Source: a virus. From it: 33,121 bases of DNA. Positions 6,359 through 14,828 of this stretch are shown one piece after another; position 1 is the first letter of the stretch, and the number at the start of each line of letters is the position of its first letter. Position numbers and translations under genes: made by a program. Below the pieces are notes generated by a model, which was not told where the DNA came from, ran no database searches, and saw only the letters and a program-made list of their open reading frames with translations. The stretch lies in IMG/VR virus record IMGVR_UViG_3300033145_001745, positions 1 through 33,121 of that record; one strand, written 5' to 3'.

Positions 6359-7480
6359 TTATATCGCTGATTTAGTTACGACGACTGCTTTCATCGTTGA
6401 AACACCCGAGGCGTTCTCGTTACTTAATCCAACTACCACCTGATATTTTCCATTTGCGTATGATGAAATATCAATTACTAAATTAATCTCATCCCAGCTT
6501 GTATTTATTGTGTCCACTTTTACTTCTTCCAATCCAGGAATCTTTAGATATGTCCATGCTTTATATGATGCATTGTTTGTTTTCGTAACACATCGCAATC
6601 TTAAATATTTATCTGATGATCCTTTGTAAAATGTCCTTCTATATTTGTCCTGATAGATTGCACCGGTTACTGTATGTTCAAGGGGAAGTTCATCTATATC
6701 GGCATCAGCGGCAGCGATTTCTTGGTCTGCAATTATTTCTTGAACAAATTGTATTTCCGTTGTTCCAGAAATCATTTGAAAATTTCTTGCAACCTGATAA
6801 GCGAGATTTTTAATTGCTTTAATCAAATTAGTAGGATTAGCCTCCGCTAAAGTGGTGCCTTCCCAATCAAAAGCCCCGATTGCCTGATCCAAAGCATCGA
6901 TACTCGCTGTCACTGTTTCTAAATCGGTTACGACATTTTCATCGGTGTATTCACGATTTCCAATATTCGCCTGATCCGCCTTTAGCGCAAGTTCATTATA
7001 TATCTTATCAGCGCTATAGAGTTTCGTCGTATCGCCATTACCAGCGGTATCGTCTATATCCACCTCGAGGCTGCCGTCAACATTCTGCTTCAATCCCGTG
7101 CCCGCTACATCAGCCGCTATCTTGGTCTTATCAATACCACCGTTTTTGACTTTCAAAGTGCTGTCAAATTCAATCGTGGAGTTATCCACGTCGGACTGAA
7201 CAAGTGTATCATAGCCCTCGATCTTGACATTATTTAGTTCGTCAGGTTCAGTCAATCCGGTGCCGAAATCAACCTTGATCTGATACACGCCCGTCGGTAT
7301 ATCACTTATCTCGATCTGATATGTGCCATCGCTATTATTTATGATCCCTGCATTCAGATCTTTGAGTTTCGCGGCACCGGCGCCGGTTGACCACAACTCT
7401 ACCGCAGTTGGATTCGTGACCGGAACTTTATAGCCCAACGTATTTGTTTGCTCGAGTAAAAATGTTTTATACATAGCCAT
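6359..7480 (-). CDS. Tail fibre/baseplate-associated protein
   Basis: 373 residues. Residues 1-90 look like a carboxypeptidase-regulatory or BppU-like beta domain (GTYQIEISDIPTGVYQIKVDFG). The middle is helical and repetitive (VDNSTIEFDSTLKVKNGGIDKTKI, LYSADKIYNELALKADQ, LETVTASIDALDQAIGAF). The C-terminus is a beta-sandwich (LRLRCVTKTNNASYKAWTYL, ANGKYQVVVGLSNENASG). This fibre shaft plus tip arrangement and the position after tail genes support a fibre role. The receptor is unknown. Confidence 0.7.
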   Translation of the reverse strand: MAMYKTFLLEQTNTLGYKVPVTNPTAVELWSTGAGAAKLKDLNAGIINNSDGTYQIEISDIPTGVYQIKVDFGTGLTEPDELNNVKIEGYDTLVQSDVDNSTIEFDSTLKVKNGGIDKTKIAADVAGTGLKQNVDGSLEVDIDDTAGNGDTTKLYSADKIYNELALKADQANIGNREYTDENVVTDLETVTASIDALDQAIGAFDWEGTTLAEANPTNLIKAIKNLAYQVARNFQMISGTTEIQFVQEIIADQEIAAADADIDELPLEHTVTGAIYQDKYRRTFYKGSSDKYLRLRCVTKTNNASYKAWTYLKIPGLEEVKVDTINTSWDEINLVIDISSYANGKYQVVVGLSNENASGVSTMKAVVVTKSAI

Positions 7481-7489
7481 CTTAGCCTC

Positions 7490-7921
7490 CTATAATGTTT
7501 CATTGCCAATCGGCATTTCAAATAGTATATGTGCTGCATACCAGTCATCCGGATTCGGATAGTCACCCATCAAGCGTTTGCCTCTCAGCTTCAATATACA
7601 ATCATCCCTCTGTAACACCGGATTTGGTTTCTGAAAATCTTTGATTAGCACTTCAAAATAGCGTTTTCCTATCTTTTGATATTTTAATTTTTTTGAATTA
7701 ACAAAACCGATAATATCGTCAACCTGTGCCTGAGTCAGATTCACCCATTTATATTCCGCAACCAAACGAAATCCAAATAGCTTCTCCTCTGTTTCACGGT
7801 CGAAATTATCCTTCTGTATTGTCTCCCGCTCGGCATCGAGAGTCAGATCAGCCGGCATCGGTAAAGTCAGGTCTGTCGTGCCATATCTGACAATCGGCTC
7901 ACTATTTATTAATATTCCCAC
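7490..7921 (-). CDS. Putative baseplate/tail-tip protein
   Basis: A 143-residue mixed protein that touches the end of the upstream 501-residue gene and precedes the fibres. It has a charged middle (ERETIQKDNFDRETEEKLFGF), a DUF-like core, LTQAQVDDIIGFVNSKKLKYQKIG, and ends HILFEMPIGNETL. No named family is recognised. Phages of this type often carry a small protein like this at the distal tail, so a structural role is plausible. Confidence 0.6.
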   Translation of the reverse strand: MGILINSEPIVRYGTTDLTLPMPADLTLDAERETIQKDNFDRETEEKLFGFRLVAEYKWVNLTQAQVDDIIGFVNSKKLKYQKIGKRYFEVLIKDFQKPNPVLQRDDCILKLRGKRLMGDYPNPDDWYAAHILFEMPIGNETL

Positions 7922-9426
7922 TATCTATACCACTTCCTATAATTTTCATTCTTCTTCATACACATAACGATCGTCGTATTCTCATCCACAAAATCAAATG
8001 TCACCGCCTGCCCGATCGTGTAATTATTATACATTACATCCGCCATAATCGTGATCCCAAATGTATCACCGATCTCACGAGCGAAAAACTCTATTTTGGT
8101 CTTAATATATTCACCGCTCTGTTCCTGATAATACTTCCTGATATTGCCTTTCAGGATGTCCGACAATATCACCGAATCGGAAATCTCTTTATCAAAACTA
8201 CGATAGATAGTTTCTTCTTGAATATCGATGATTTTAGACCGCCAGGGCGCAATATCAACCGTCGTATAGACCGCCTCCCTGGGATAGAAATGCAGCGTCG
8301 GCAGGCTCTTATTCATCTCTTTTGTAACCCACCATAGTCCATTACTTAGGATCGCCATGTCCCGGACAATATCGATGCATTTCGGATTGGTGTAGCGGTA
8401 ATGAATACTATTAAGAGCGCTATCAAATCGCCCAACCGACCAATTATAAGCCGTTAAAGTCGCGCCGCCCCATATAACGTTTTCCCAAACTTCTCTGATA
8501 ATAAAAAACGGTTTGCCTTTAAAATCTTTCAATCCTTGTATTTCAATAGGAGGTGATCCAACATTATACCCATAAATATCTCTATAGTCATCATACATTT
8601 CTTGATATAATCCATCGGGATATGTCTCATTCATGTCTGGCAACATATTATAAGGTATATCAGCATCTTTTTCGGTATATCCATCTAATGTATCCTTGAA
8701 AGTAATAGTATTGGTATTAGTATTTATTTCGTATATTTTATACCCATAATTTGCTGTATTTCCAGATGGATAGATATATTGAACAATAAAATATAACTTG
8801 CCGTCTTTTTGATATAAATTGCTTTCTAAATCTGTTCTTACACCCGATTTAATTTGAGGTATACGAAAATATTCCCCATCTAACTGCTTCATTATATAGT
8901 GCGCTGTCGTTCCATACCTACTATATGGCGTATTTGAAAATGCATCCGCACTCGCAAAATCGGGAACAAATAATCTCCTGACATGACGCGTTCCGCCGAT
9001 CTCGTTAAAATTCGTTTCGAATAATGTGTTAGATAGCGCCTTGTTAATCGGAACACCATTCACAGATGTGATCACATTATGCGTATATTCACCTTCATCG
9101 TCGGTTTCAAATTGTCCATACGGTAAACAGTCCTTTAGTTGTATTCCATAATTGAGTACAAATACCTCAAGGTAGTAGTTTTTCGGCATACGCTTGATAT
9201 TATCGACAATCCCGGCAAAGCGTATCTCGTCGCCCTGCTTATTGTAAATGATCACTTCGTCGCCCCGCGCCATGCTGTCAAAGGTCCCCTCGAAATTATT
9301 CAATTCTAATTTCAGGCTGGGAATCTCCCAGGAAAACGGATAGTTCTGTTCCGTGCTGATCTTGGCGCCCTCCAGCGGGTGCTTTTCACTCCATCTCCTC
9401 AGATCCTTTAACTGCCAGGTCGCCAT
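7921..9426 (-). CDS. Baseplate hub/tail-tip protein
   Basis: 501 residues, directly after the tape measure with an ATGA overlap. This is the standard place for distal tail and hub proteins. The N-terminal part has the pattern of the gp27/gp44-like hub (SLKLELNNFEGTFDSMARGDEVIIYNKQ..., then IRFAGIVDNIKRM). The C-terminal part (about 400-501) has the DSVILSDILKGNIRKYY...IGQAVTFDF stretch typical of beta-barrel hub domains. The middle 130-330 may be a phage-specific insertion. It probably plugs the tail tube and anchors fibres. Confidence 0.7.
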   Translation of the reverse strand: MATWQLKDLRRWSEKHPLEGAKISTEQNYPFSWEIPSLKLELNNFEGTFDSMARGDEVIIYNKQGDEIRFAGIVDNIKRMPKNYYLEVFVLNYGIQLKDCLPYGQFETDDEGEYTHNVITSVNGVPINKALSNTLFETNFNEIGGTRHVRRLFVPDFASADAFSNTPYSRYGTTAHYIMKQLDGEYFRIPQIKSGVRTDLESNLYQKDGKLYFIVQYIYPSGNTANYGYKIYEINTNTNTITFKDTLDGYTEKDADIPYNMLPDMNETYPDGLYQEMYDDYRDIYGYNVGSPPIEIQGLKDFKGKPFFIIREVWENVIWGGATLTAYNWSVGRFDSALNSIHYRYTNPKCIDIVRDMAILSNGLWWVTKEMNKSLPTLHFYPREAVYTTVDIAPWRSKIIDIQEETIYRSFDKEISDSVILSDILKGNIRKYYQEQSGEYIKTKIEFFAREIGDTFGITIMADVMYNNYTIGQAVTFDFVDENTTIVMCMKKNENYRKWYR

Positions 9427-11660
9427 CAGGTCACTTTCCTTTCAAGCCGGTTCGCCGCCGGTATGATCTGATCTTCATAAAACTTCTGCGCGTCTACATT
9501 CGACGTGATTTTCACCTGTGGCGGCTGATTTACCTTCTCGGCAATAGTATCTAAGCGTCTCTCAAGACGTTCAAAATCATAATCCGGACCGCCCTGAACA
9601 ATAATCGTCCGGGGCTGCATGAGATTGCCGAGATTGTAGCCTCTTTGTAATGCGGAGCGCAGCGCGAGGAGTTCCGGGAGGTTCTGGTGGGTAATACTGG
9701 ATTCGAAAACCACCTCGCGCTTATGTGTTACGCCCGCAATCTGAGACGGATCGCCGTCTCCGGTGTACCCGCCAGTTTGAAATCCTGCCAGTGTTCCGAT
9801 AGATGACAGGTTGCCACTGAATATGAACTTGCCCAGCGATGCGCCGGTCCCGCCGGTAACTACACTGAACAGCGCCCACACCGCCGCCTTGGCCAGTATT
9901 TCCGCTGCGATCTGCTGTATCATTTGACTTACCACGTCACCCCAGGCTTTGATTGCCGATTTGCCCTGCTGCCACTGCGTCACCAGGGCGTCGGCAAAAC
10001 GGTTCGATAATTGATTAGCCAGGTCAACCGCCGCTTCCTGCTGTGCCAGCGTCCGCTTTTGCTCATCGGTAAGTTTCTTTTGCTCTTCCTTTTGCTTCTC
10101 GATCAAGCCGGCGATTTTATCTTCAATTATTAATATCTGTAATTTCTGCTCCAGGTCGGTTTCATCCAGACCGTTCTTGACTTCCGTCCAGAATTTTATC
10201 TCGCTCTGTATCCCACCCCGTTCAGCCAATATGCGATTAATCTCAAACTGCGCCTTGGCCTCAGCCTCAGTAAGTTTAACTTTTTCATCGCCATCAGACG
10301 GCGGAGGCGGGGTCTCAGGCGGTTCAACTCCTCCAAATTCAAGCGCTTTCTTATAAGCCCTGTCATAACTCTGCTGGAGCAGATCGATCTGCTGCTTGAG
10401 TTCTGCCATACGATCTTTAATATGTTTAGCGGCTGCAGCACCGCTGACAGTCTGTTCCTTGTTAATCTTGAATGTGGTATAGATGCCTTTATTGTAATTA
10501 TCCAGGGCAGTCTGATACCCTTCCATCTTTACAGCAATATCGGCGATTTGATCTTTGAATTGAGTTGCTGTTGCTAATGCTATTTGTTGTCGGTAATAAT
10601 CTTCAAGTTTCGTCCTGGCATCACTGATCTTCTGGGCAATATCCCTATATCCATCTTTTTCCTTGTCAAGGTTGCTGAGGTAATTGGGGTATTTTGATTT
10701 TAAGTCATCGATCAATGAGTTCCTGGCCCGCATCTCTTCGGCGCTGAGTTTTTCTTTTGAGGCAAGTTTTAATAACGAATCAGCCAGGCGATCGAATTCA
10801 ATCCGCGCTATCTGGCTTTTTGATTTTATACGCGTGAGTGCATCGCTTTCTTCTTTTGTAGAAGATATCAAATCTGTCAATAACCGCGCAGCCGGACCGA
10901 GTCCCTTCTTGATCCAGTTACCCATTTTTTCGAGGTTATCGCCAATTGCATTAGTCAGTTGTTTGAATGCCGCCGCGTCCGTCTGTCCGACCGCCTCAGC
11001 CATACCGCCGGCGTTTTCTTCGAGTATCTTAATGACCAGCGATGCCTTTTCCATATCAGTTGTGGCGGCTTTGAGTTCGTCTTCATATTTGCGAACGGAT
11101 ATACCCGCCTGCTTCAATCTACCAGCCTGTCCTTCCATTGCCATACCAACGAGTTTAGCGGCGTTCTCCAGACCGATCTGTTCACCGGTGGTTTTGGATG
11201 TCATCGTGGCAATGTCCTGCATCAGTGGCGTCATCTTCTTGATCGTCGCTACTTCAAGGTCGAAGGTTCCCAGCATAGCCATAGCCGACAGCGTTTCTTC
11301 ATCACCGAATTTAGTGATCCGCTGCCGCTCGGCTGCAAGACGTTTCAATGCGGCGATGTTTTCTTCCGTTGCCCGTCCATGTATCCGTAAAGCCGCCGTC
11401 AGACGCGCCTCTGCTTCTTCCTGGGCGTTGGATTTCGTAATCGCCGATTTTATTGTTGTGGTTAACAACCGGTACACCCCATAAACACCGCCAATCATCA
11501 GAGTAAGTTTTTTCAGCGTTGATCCAAATGCCTTTGTCGTTGCATCCAGTTTCCGGCTTCCGGCTTCCGTTTTCCGTTGCTCACTATCGTACTTACGCAG
11601 TTCCGCCGCAGCGTCTTTGCCCTGCACAACTAATTGCAATATGAGTTCACCGATTTTCAC
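9426..11660 (-). CDS. Tail tape measure protein
   Basis: A 744-residue tape measure, whose length sets tail length and which is ejected during infection. It starts MKIGELILQLVVQGKDAAAELRKYD, has coiled-coil segments, a conserved N-terminal third (EAEARLTAALRIHGRATEENI, MLQ-type helices to about residue 260), a long charged helical middle, and a hydrophobic C-terminal region (IAAEILAKAAVWALFSVV, about 575-600) with GFQTGGYTGDGDPSQIAG. The N-terminal TLMIGGVYGVYRLL may be membrane-active. By the usual rule of about 1.5 angstrom per residue the tail would be roughly 110 nm. It follows the tail assembly chaperone. Confidence 0.93.
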   Translation of the reverse strand: MKIGELILQLVVQGKDAAAELRKYDSEQRKTEAGSRKLDATTKAFGSTLKKLTLMIGGVYGVYRLLTTTIKSAITKSNAQEEAEARLTAALRIHGRATEENIAALKRLAAERQRITKFGDEETLSAMAMLGTFDLEVATIKKMTPLMQDIATMTSKTTGEQIGLENAAKLVGMAMEGQAGRLKQAGISVRKYEDELKAATTDMEKASLVIKILEENAGGMAEAVGQTDAAAFKQLTNAIGDNLEKMGNWIKKGLGPAARLLTDLISSTKEESDALTRIKSKSQIARIEFDRLADSLLKLASKEKLSAEEMRARNSLIDDLKSKYPNYLSNLDKEKDGYRDIAQKISDARTKLEDYYRQQIALATATQFKDQIADIAVKMEGYQTALDNYNKGIYTTFKINKEQTVSGAAAAKHIKDRMAELKQQIDLLQQSYDRAYKKALEFGGVEPPETPPPPSDGDEKVKLTEAEAKAQFEINRILAERGGIQSEIKFWTEVKNGLDETDLEQKLQILIIEDKIAGLIEKQKEEQKKLTDEQKRTLAQQEAAVDLANQLSNRFADALVTQWQQGKSAIKAWGDVVSQMIQQIAAEILAKAAVWALFSVVTGGTGASLGKFIFSGNLSSIGTLAGFQTGGYTGDGDPSQIAGVTHKREVVFESSITHQNLPELLALRSALQRGYNLGNLMQPRTIIVQGGPDYDFERLERRLDTIAEKVNQPPQVKITSNVDAQKFYEDQIIPAANRLERKVT

Positions 11661-11677
11661 TTTTCACGTCTCACGAT

Positions 11678-11803
11678 TCACGTTCCTAATGCTATCCAAC
11701 ACAGCGCGTCATAATACTTCACCTTCAAAGCCTTGTCTCTCTTCATGATATCCCCGTTCGAGATGATCCAAACAATTCGCTCAGGCGTAAGCGGGGGGCC
11801 CTC
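11678..11803 (-). other. Probable -1 frameshift extension of the tail assembly chaperone
   Basis: A slippery A AAA AAG heptamer in the correct phase lies at 11803..11809 (minus strand, within a run of eight A). Slipping back one base opens 41 codons (EGPPLTPERIVWIISNGDIM..., ending ALCWIALGT then TGA at 11678..11680). The extension looks protein-like (amphipathic helices) whereas the zero-frame tail (PRLRLSELFGSSRTGIS) does not. The fusion would be 169 residues. Lambda G/GT and many siphophages use the same arrangement just before the tape measure. There is no direct proof of slippage here. Confidence 0.7.
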
Positions 11804-12186
11804 TTTTTTTTCGGCGTCTCTGTCAGGTACGATCCGATTCCGGCGAAGGTGTTCATTAACCCGATCTTGATCTTCGGATAATAGAAAAAAAAACCATCAT
11901 AGATTTCTCTGATGTATTCCGGTGGCATCCGTTTGATATCATCGATCGTTAACTCACAATTAACCGGCTTTAAAAGCGTCTTTAAAAGCGGATAAATCAA
12001 TTCTTGTTCCACCAAGTCATTGAATAGACTTTTAAGATTGCAATTCAGCAAATCTTCGATGCTTGTCACATCGTAATTGGCGAATATTTTCAGCACTTCG
12101 ATTGTCTGCTCGAGATCCAATCTATCCAATTGTGCTGTGATCTTCTTATCGCCGTTTGTCCATGAAAAATTAAATTGCTTTGACAT
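11743..12186 (-). CDS. Tail assembly chaperone (zero-frame product)
   Basis: 147 residues, directly upstream of the tape measure and fitting the gpG position. The start is MSKQFNFSWTNGDKKITAQLDRLDLEQTIEVLKIFANYDV, the body is helical, and the YLTETPKKKRAP segment carries the slip site. It has GGGAGG before its ATG. It is expected to bind the tape measure before tube polymerisation. The zero-frame C-terminus after the AAA AAA AAG run is probably a short alternative ending, with the frameshift product made as a minority form. Confidence 0.75.
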   Translation of the reverse strand: MSKQFNFSWTNGDKKITAQLDRLDLEQTIEVLKIFANYDVTSIEDLLNCNLKSLFNDLVEQELIYPLLKTLLKPVNCELTIDDIKRMPPEYIREIYDGFFFYYPKIKIGLMNTFAGIGSYLTETPKKKRAPRLRLSELFGSSRTGIS

Positions 12187-12207
12187 AAAAACCTCCCTTA
12201 TTGAAAA

Positions 12208-12238
12208 GAGCCGGAGCCCGTCGTCCGGATTCCGGCTC
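12208..12238 (-). terminator. Possible terminator hairpin before the tail genes
   Basis: A perfect 8-bp stem (GAGCCGGA with TCCGGCTC) followed on the minus strand by TTTT lies in the 83-bp gap between the lysis gene and the tail chaperone. The T tract is short, so it may attenuate rather than stop transcription. Confidence 0.45.
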
Positions 12239-12269
12239 CCGTACCTGCTTTAAGTCGGCTGAAAAACCC

Positions 12270-12671
12270 TCAAATAACTATCACGGTCCGGACCCGCAGC
12301 AGAAATTCATCAATCCCCTGCGTCCGAGATATGAATTCATTAAACGCTTTCTTTGAATACGCCACACCATTTTTCATTTTACCGTCTTTTTTCCGCAGCG
12401 GATCAAAGGATTCGCCCAAGATCGTACAGCCCAGGGAATTGTCTTCCCAGTTGCCCCAATGGATCAGAATATGCGTTCTGCCCTTGACATTCGTAACCTC
12501 AAAGGTATTGCCGTACTTTGGCGAATTCACCCGGCGGCAGATGTAATCGCCATCCGGATAGATATAATCATTGTTCTCGACAGTCACGCAAAAGGGAACG
12601 CCTTCGTCTTTCAATACGCCGAATATACCGTCCGGCGTGTCCGCGAGCCGGTGCAGCTGCATCTCTTTCAT
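12270..12671 (-). CDS. DUF5675-family protein, putative lysis enzyme
   Basis: 133 residues of the DUF5675 family, recognised by GVPFCVTVENND (about 25-36), PDGDYICRRVNSPKYGNTFEV and the RTHILIHWGNWEDNSLGCTILG signature (His and Cys, about 66-87). The family occurs widely in phages near holins and resembles L,D-transpeptidase or cell-wall-acting folds, but the chemistry is not established. Here it follows two membrane proteins, with AAGGAG before its ATG, which fits a lysis cassette. No lysozyme or amidase is otherwise visible. Confidence 0.75.
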   Translation of the reverse strand: MKEMQLHRLADTPDGIFGVLKDEGVPFCVTVENNDYIYPDGDYICRRVNSPKYGNTFEVTNVKGRTHILIHWGNWEDNSLGCTILGESFDPLRKKDGKMKNGVAYSKKAFNEFISRTQGIDEFLLRVRTVIVI

Positions 12672-13081
12672 TATTTTGTCTCCTTATTATCGGAGCGCAA
12701 GCCGGTGATAAAAAAGGTAATCGCATTAGAAATCGACTTAACGATCAATACCGTGACGCATTTCAATGCAAGTTTCAATACGCCCTCGACAAACATAATC
12801 AATAGCGGTTCAAGAGTGCTTTCATAGACAATCCCAACCCAACTATTATTTAATTTGTGAGTAACTTTAACACCGGCATTATAAGCCATCCTCTTAGTTG
12901 TAGCGTCCACCCGTGGCTCCAATAATTCAATACTGTCATCAGCCTTATTGATCAGTTTTGTAATCCAATCTTTAATGCCCGTCTTTTTCATTATGAAACC
13001 AATTATCATACTGATAATAGCAACAAATCCACCGGTCTGCAAACCGGTCATGTTTCCAACTAAATTAATAATTCCTAACAT
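12671..13081 (-). CDS. Putative holin/membrane protein of the lysis cassette
   Basis: 136 residues. An N-terminal hydrophobic segment (FVAIISMIIGFIM, about 19-31), a central charged region, and C-terminal hydrophobic helices (LEPLLIMFVEGVLKLALKCVTVLIV, about 90-114, then AITFFITGL). It lies between an XhlA-like protein and the DUF5675 gene, with AGAGAGG before its ATG. A holin role follows from size, membrane helices and neighbours. The sequence itself does not identify a holin family. Confidence 0.55.
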   Translation of the reverse strand: MLGIINLVGNMTGLQTGGFVAIISMIIGFIMKKTGIKDWITKLINKADDSIELLEPRVDATTKRMAYNAGVKVTHKLNNSWVGIVYESTLEPLLIMFVEGVLKLALKCVTVLIVKSISNAITFFITGLRSDNKETK

Positions 13082-13091
13082 AATAACCTCT

Positions 13092-13349
13092 CTAAATAAA
13101 TCGAATTGAAATACTAACGCTAAACATGGTGATCATCAAACCCGTCAACCAGATCAAGATTTTGACCCAGCGCCGGTTCGCCGCTACCCGGCTGTAAATT
13201 CCTGTATCAGGATCAAGTAATTTCTTTTCTATATTTTCAACTCGCTCTGAGATAGACTGAATGCCCTTGATCGTAACGATCTGCAGACCTTTTTGAGTCA
13301 TCTCTTTCGCCAGCTTTTCAGGATCCATATTGAATATTTCGCCGTTCAT
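13092..13349 (-). CDS. XhlA-like membrane-anchored coiled-coil protein
   Basis: 85 residues. An N-terminal cytosolic helix, then a short coiled coil (GIQSISERVENIEKKLLD, about 29-46), then one transmembrane helix at the C-terminus (VKILIWLTGLMITMFSVSISI, about 62-82). This layout resembles haemolysin XhlA/holin-accessory proteins of phages. The next gene is a multi-helix membrane protein, supporting a lysis role. Start could be the second Met (MDPEKL, seven codons in). Confidence 0.6.
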   Translation of the reverse strand: MNGEIFNMDPEKLAKEMTQKGLQIVTIKGIQSISERVENIEKKLLDPDTGIYSRVAANRRWVKILIWLTGLMITMFSVSISIRFI

Positions 13350-13351
13350 TT

Positions 13352-13450
13352 TTATTGCCCGCAGTAAAATATATTACCACAATAAGCGCCCTGATAACCG
13401 CTGTAGATCCAGCGGTATCTCCAGATATGCGCATAATATAATCCGTACAT
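13352..13450 (-). CDS. Tiny Tyr/Gly/Cys-rich protein (32 aa)
   Basis: ATG at 13448..13450 with GAGG seven bases upstream, stop at 13352..13354. The product is rich in Tyr, Trp and Gly and ends with GAYCGNIFYCGQ. The ribosome site and its tight fit between neighbours (10 and 3 bases) argue that it is real. The GAYCG string recurs in the tail-tip protein at 3259..4059. No function is known. Confidence 0.55.
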   Translation of the reverse strand: MYGLYYAHIWRYRWIYSGYQGAYCGNIFYCGQ

Positions 13451-13459
13451 CGTGAACCT

Positions 13460-13753
13460 CTATAGATTATAGGTTATTGCGATTATGTCCGTTGCGGTAG
13501 TGCCAGTCTTGTAAACTTTGCTGACCTTTTCAAACAAGTATGAACCCGACGGCACATTTTTGAATGTCAGGCCCGTTCCGCCGCCTTCCAGGTCAACTTT
13601 TACATCGCCGCCAACGCCGATATACAGCCGTTTGCAGCGCTGGATAGTAGCATCGTTCACCGATATATCCACCGCCGCGCCGGCGCCGCCGGGGCCGAGC
13701 ATATTAATCGCGCCTAATTCGCCATGTTCATTCAGACTGCCTTTCCCTGGCAT
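13460..13753 (-). CDS. Spike-base-like small virion protein
   Basis: 97 residues with the pattern ATIQRCKRLYIGVGGDVKVDL (about 34-54), then LTFKNVPSGSYL, then KTGTTATDIIAITYNL. This resembles the small spike-base/decorating proteins of phages and gene transfer agents (RALYVGTGG...FTNVPAG...TGTTATNIVAL). I chose the second ATG, which overlaps the upstream stop as TGATG and sits six bases from GGAGG. It probably decorates head or tail. Confidence 0.65.
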   Translation of the reverse strand: MPGKGSLNEHGELGAINMLGPGGAGAAVDISVNDATIQRCKRLYIGVGGDVKVDLEGGGTGLTFKNVPSGSYLFEKVSKVYKTGTTATDIIAITYNL

Positions 13754-13911
13754 CATTCACCTCCGCTTTTTTTCTTCGGTTTCTGCTCGCCGGACTTCGG
13801 TTTTTTTTTGACCTTTTTCCAGCCGTAGAATTCCCGCCGGGCAACTTCCGATTCCGAAAAGGATTCAATTTTGCCGCTGACGGATTTCATCCTGATCATC
13901 TTCTCAGACAT
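13753..13911 (-). CDS. Small basic protein (52 aa)
   Basis: ATG at 13909..13911, preceded by AGGAGG, stop at 13753..13755 overlapping the next gene. The first half has SVSGKIESFSESEVARREFYGWKK. The second half is almost all Lys/Pro/Gly (KKPKSGEQKPKKKSGGE). It resembles small proteins next to tail tube genes in some phages, but I do not recognise the family. The tight coupling to both neighbours supports it being expressed. Confidence 0.6.
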   Translation of the reverse strand: MSEKMIRMKSVSGKIESFSESEVARREFYGWKKVKKKPKSGEQKPKKKSGGE

Positions 13912-13919
13912 CACTCCTC

Positions 13920-14369
13920 CTAAGCAGCATTATCACTAAGCGTAAAAAGGCTCGCAAGTGTGTCGCCCTCGATGGTTTTAGACGCTTTGATGACAGTCTT
14001 ATTCCCCTCGATATCCGCCCAGATTTGCTGTGCGTCCGCGATAGTCAACAGCATCCCCGTACCGTTTGCGCCGCCCTTGGAAGTAGTCAGGATCAAGTCA
14101 ACACCGTCGTCAATGTTACTAATGTCTGTATCATCAATTTCATTGATCGGTAGACTGAATTCCAGTTTCGTCGCTTTGACAAACTCAATCTTTTTCTTGT
14201 TTACCAACTCCATCGTTTCAACTTTTTTGATAATATTTAAAACCGCTTTGACATGAGTCGACAGGTCGAGATTAAGTTTATCAACAGGCGCTACATCATC
14301 TCCGTCGGTAATGTTGATATTCAGCGGTCCGTAAAATACTTTTGTTTTTGCTATGGATCTTGCAGCCAT
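13920..14369 (-). CDS. Tail tube-like structural protein, copy 2
   Basis: 149 residues, paralogous to the gene immediately upstream. Both begin MA-RS then a -YGP- segment, share a central TTSKGGANGTG/ASSKGGANGTG motif (about residue 105) and end with an A-KT-EGD-L motif. Both also share the identical leader AGGAGGCTGTTATGGC. Beta-rich with few Trp/Cys, they fit tail tube or virion surface proteins between connector and tape measure genes. Which copy forms the tube cannot be told. Confidence 0.65.
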   Translation of the reverse strand: MAARSIAKTKVFYGPLNINITDGDDVAPVDKLNLDLSTHVKAVLNIIKKVETMELVNKKKIEFVKATKLEFSLPINEIDDTDISNIDDGVDLILTTSKGGANGTGMLLTIADAQQIWADIEGNKTVIKASKTIEGDTLASLFTLSDNAA

Positions 14370-14378
14370 AACAGCCTC

Positions 14379-14819
14379 CTATACGTTATCGGCGATGGTT
14401 ATAATGTCACTCAGGCTGTCGCCTTCGGCAGTCTTACGGGCGATAATCTTGGTCTTAAAACCCTCTGCCTCGGCGTAAACAATGTCGCAATCCGACATTG
14501 TAGCGGTGATCCCCGTGCCGTTGGCGCCGCCCTTGGAAGATGCAATCACAATCTCATCGCCGTCGTCAATCGCCCCGAAATCCGTAGTGTTGAGTTCGTC
14601 GAACAGCAGGCTGAGTTCGGCTTCCTGCGCCTGGGTAAACGGCAACTCCTGCCCGTTCACCAGTTCCTCTTCACTGCGGACCTTTTTGATATTCAGGTTA
14701 TCCAGAACCGGTTTCAGGTCCGGCAAACTCAGGCTTAGTTTTTCCGCGCCGCCGCCGTTAACGGTAACGGTTCCGGGACCGTAGAGTATGTTTGTTAAAT
14801 TCAGACTTCTTGAAGCCAT
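14379..14819 (-). CDS. Tail tube-like structural protein, copy 1
   Basis: 146 residues. MASRSLNLTNILYGPGTVTV opens a beta-rich chain. LPFTQAQEAELSLLFDELNTTDFG (about 58-81) aligns with the equivalent FVKATKLEFSLPINEIDDTD of copy 2, followed by the shared SSKGGANGTG. It arose by tandem duplication that included the ribosome site, and the two have diverged strongly since. Position suggests the major tail tube protein or a partner. Confidence 0.65.
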   Translation of the reverse strand: MASRSLNLTNILYGPGTVTVNGGGAEKLSLSLPDLKPVLDNLNIKKVRSEEELVNGQELPFTQAQEAELSLLFDELNTTDFGAIDDGDEIVIASSKGGANGTGITATMSDCDIVYAEAEGFKTKIIARKTAEGDSLSDIITIADNV

Positions 14820-14828
14820 AACAGCCTC

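Noticed and set aside
10684-11484. Long + strand open frame of 266 codons opposite the tape measure gene
   Set aside because: It is antisense to a clear tape measure coding region, is rich in Ser/Ala/Ile as typical of shadow frames, and has no ribosome site.
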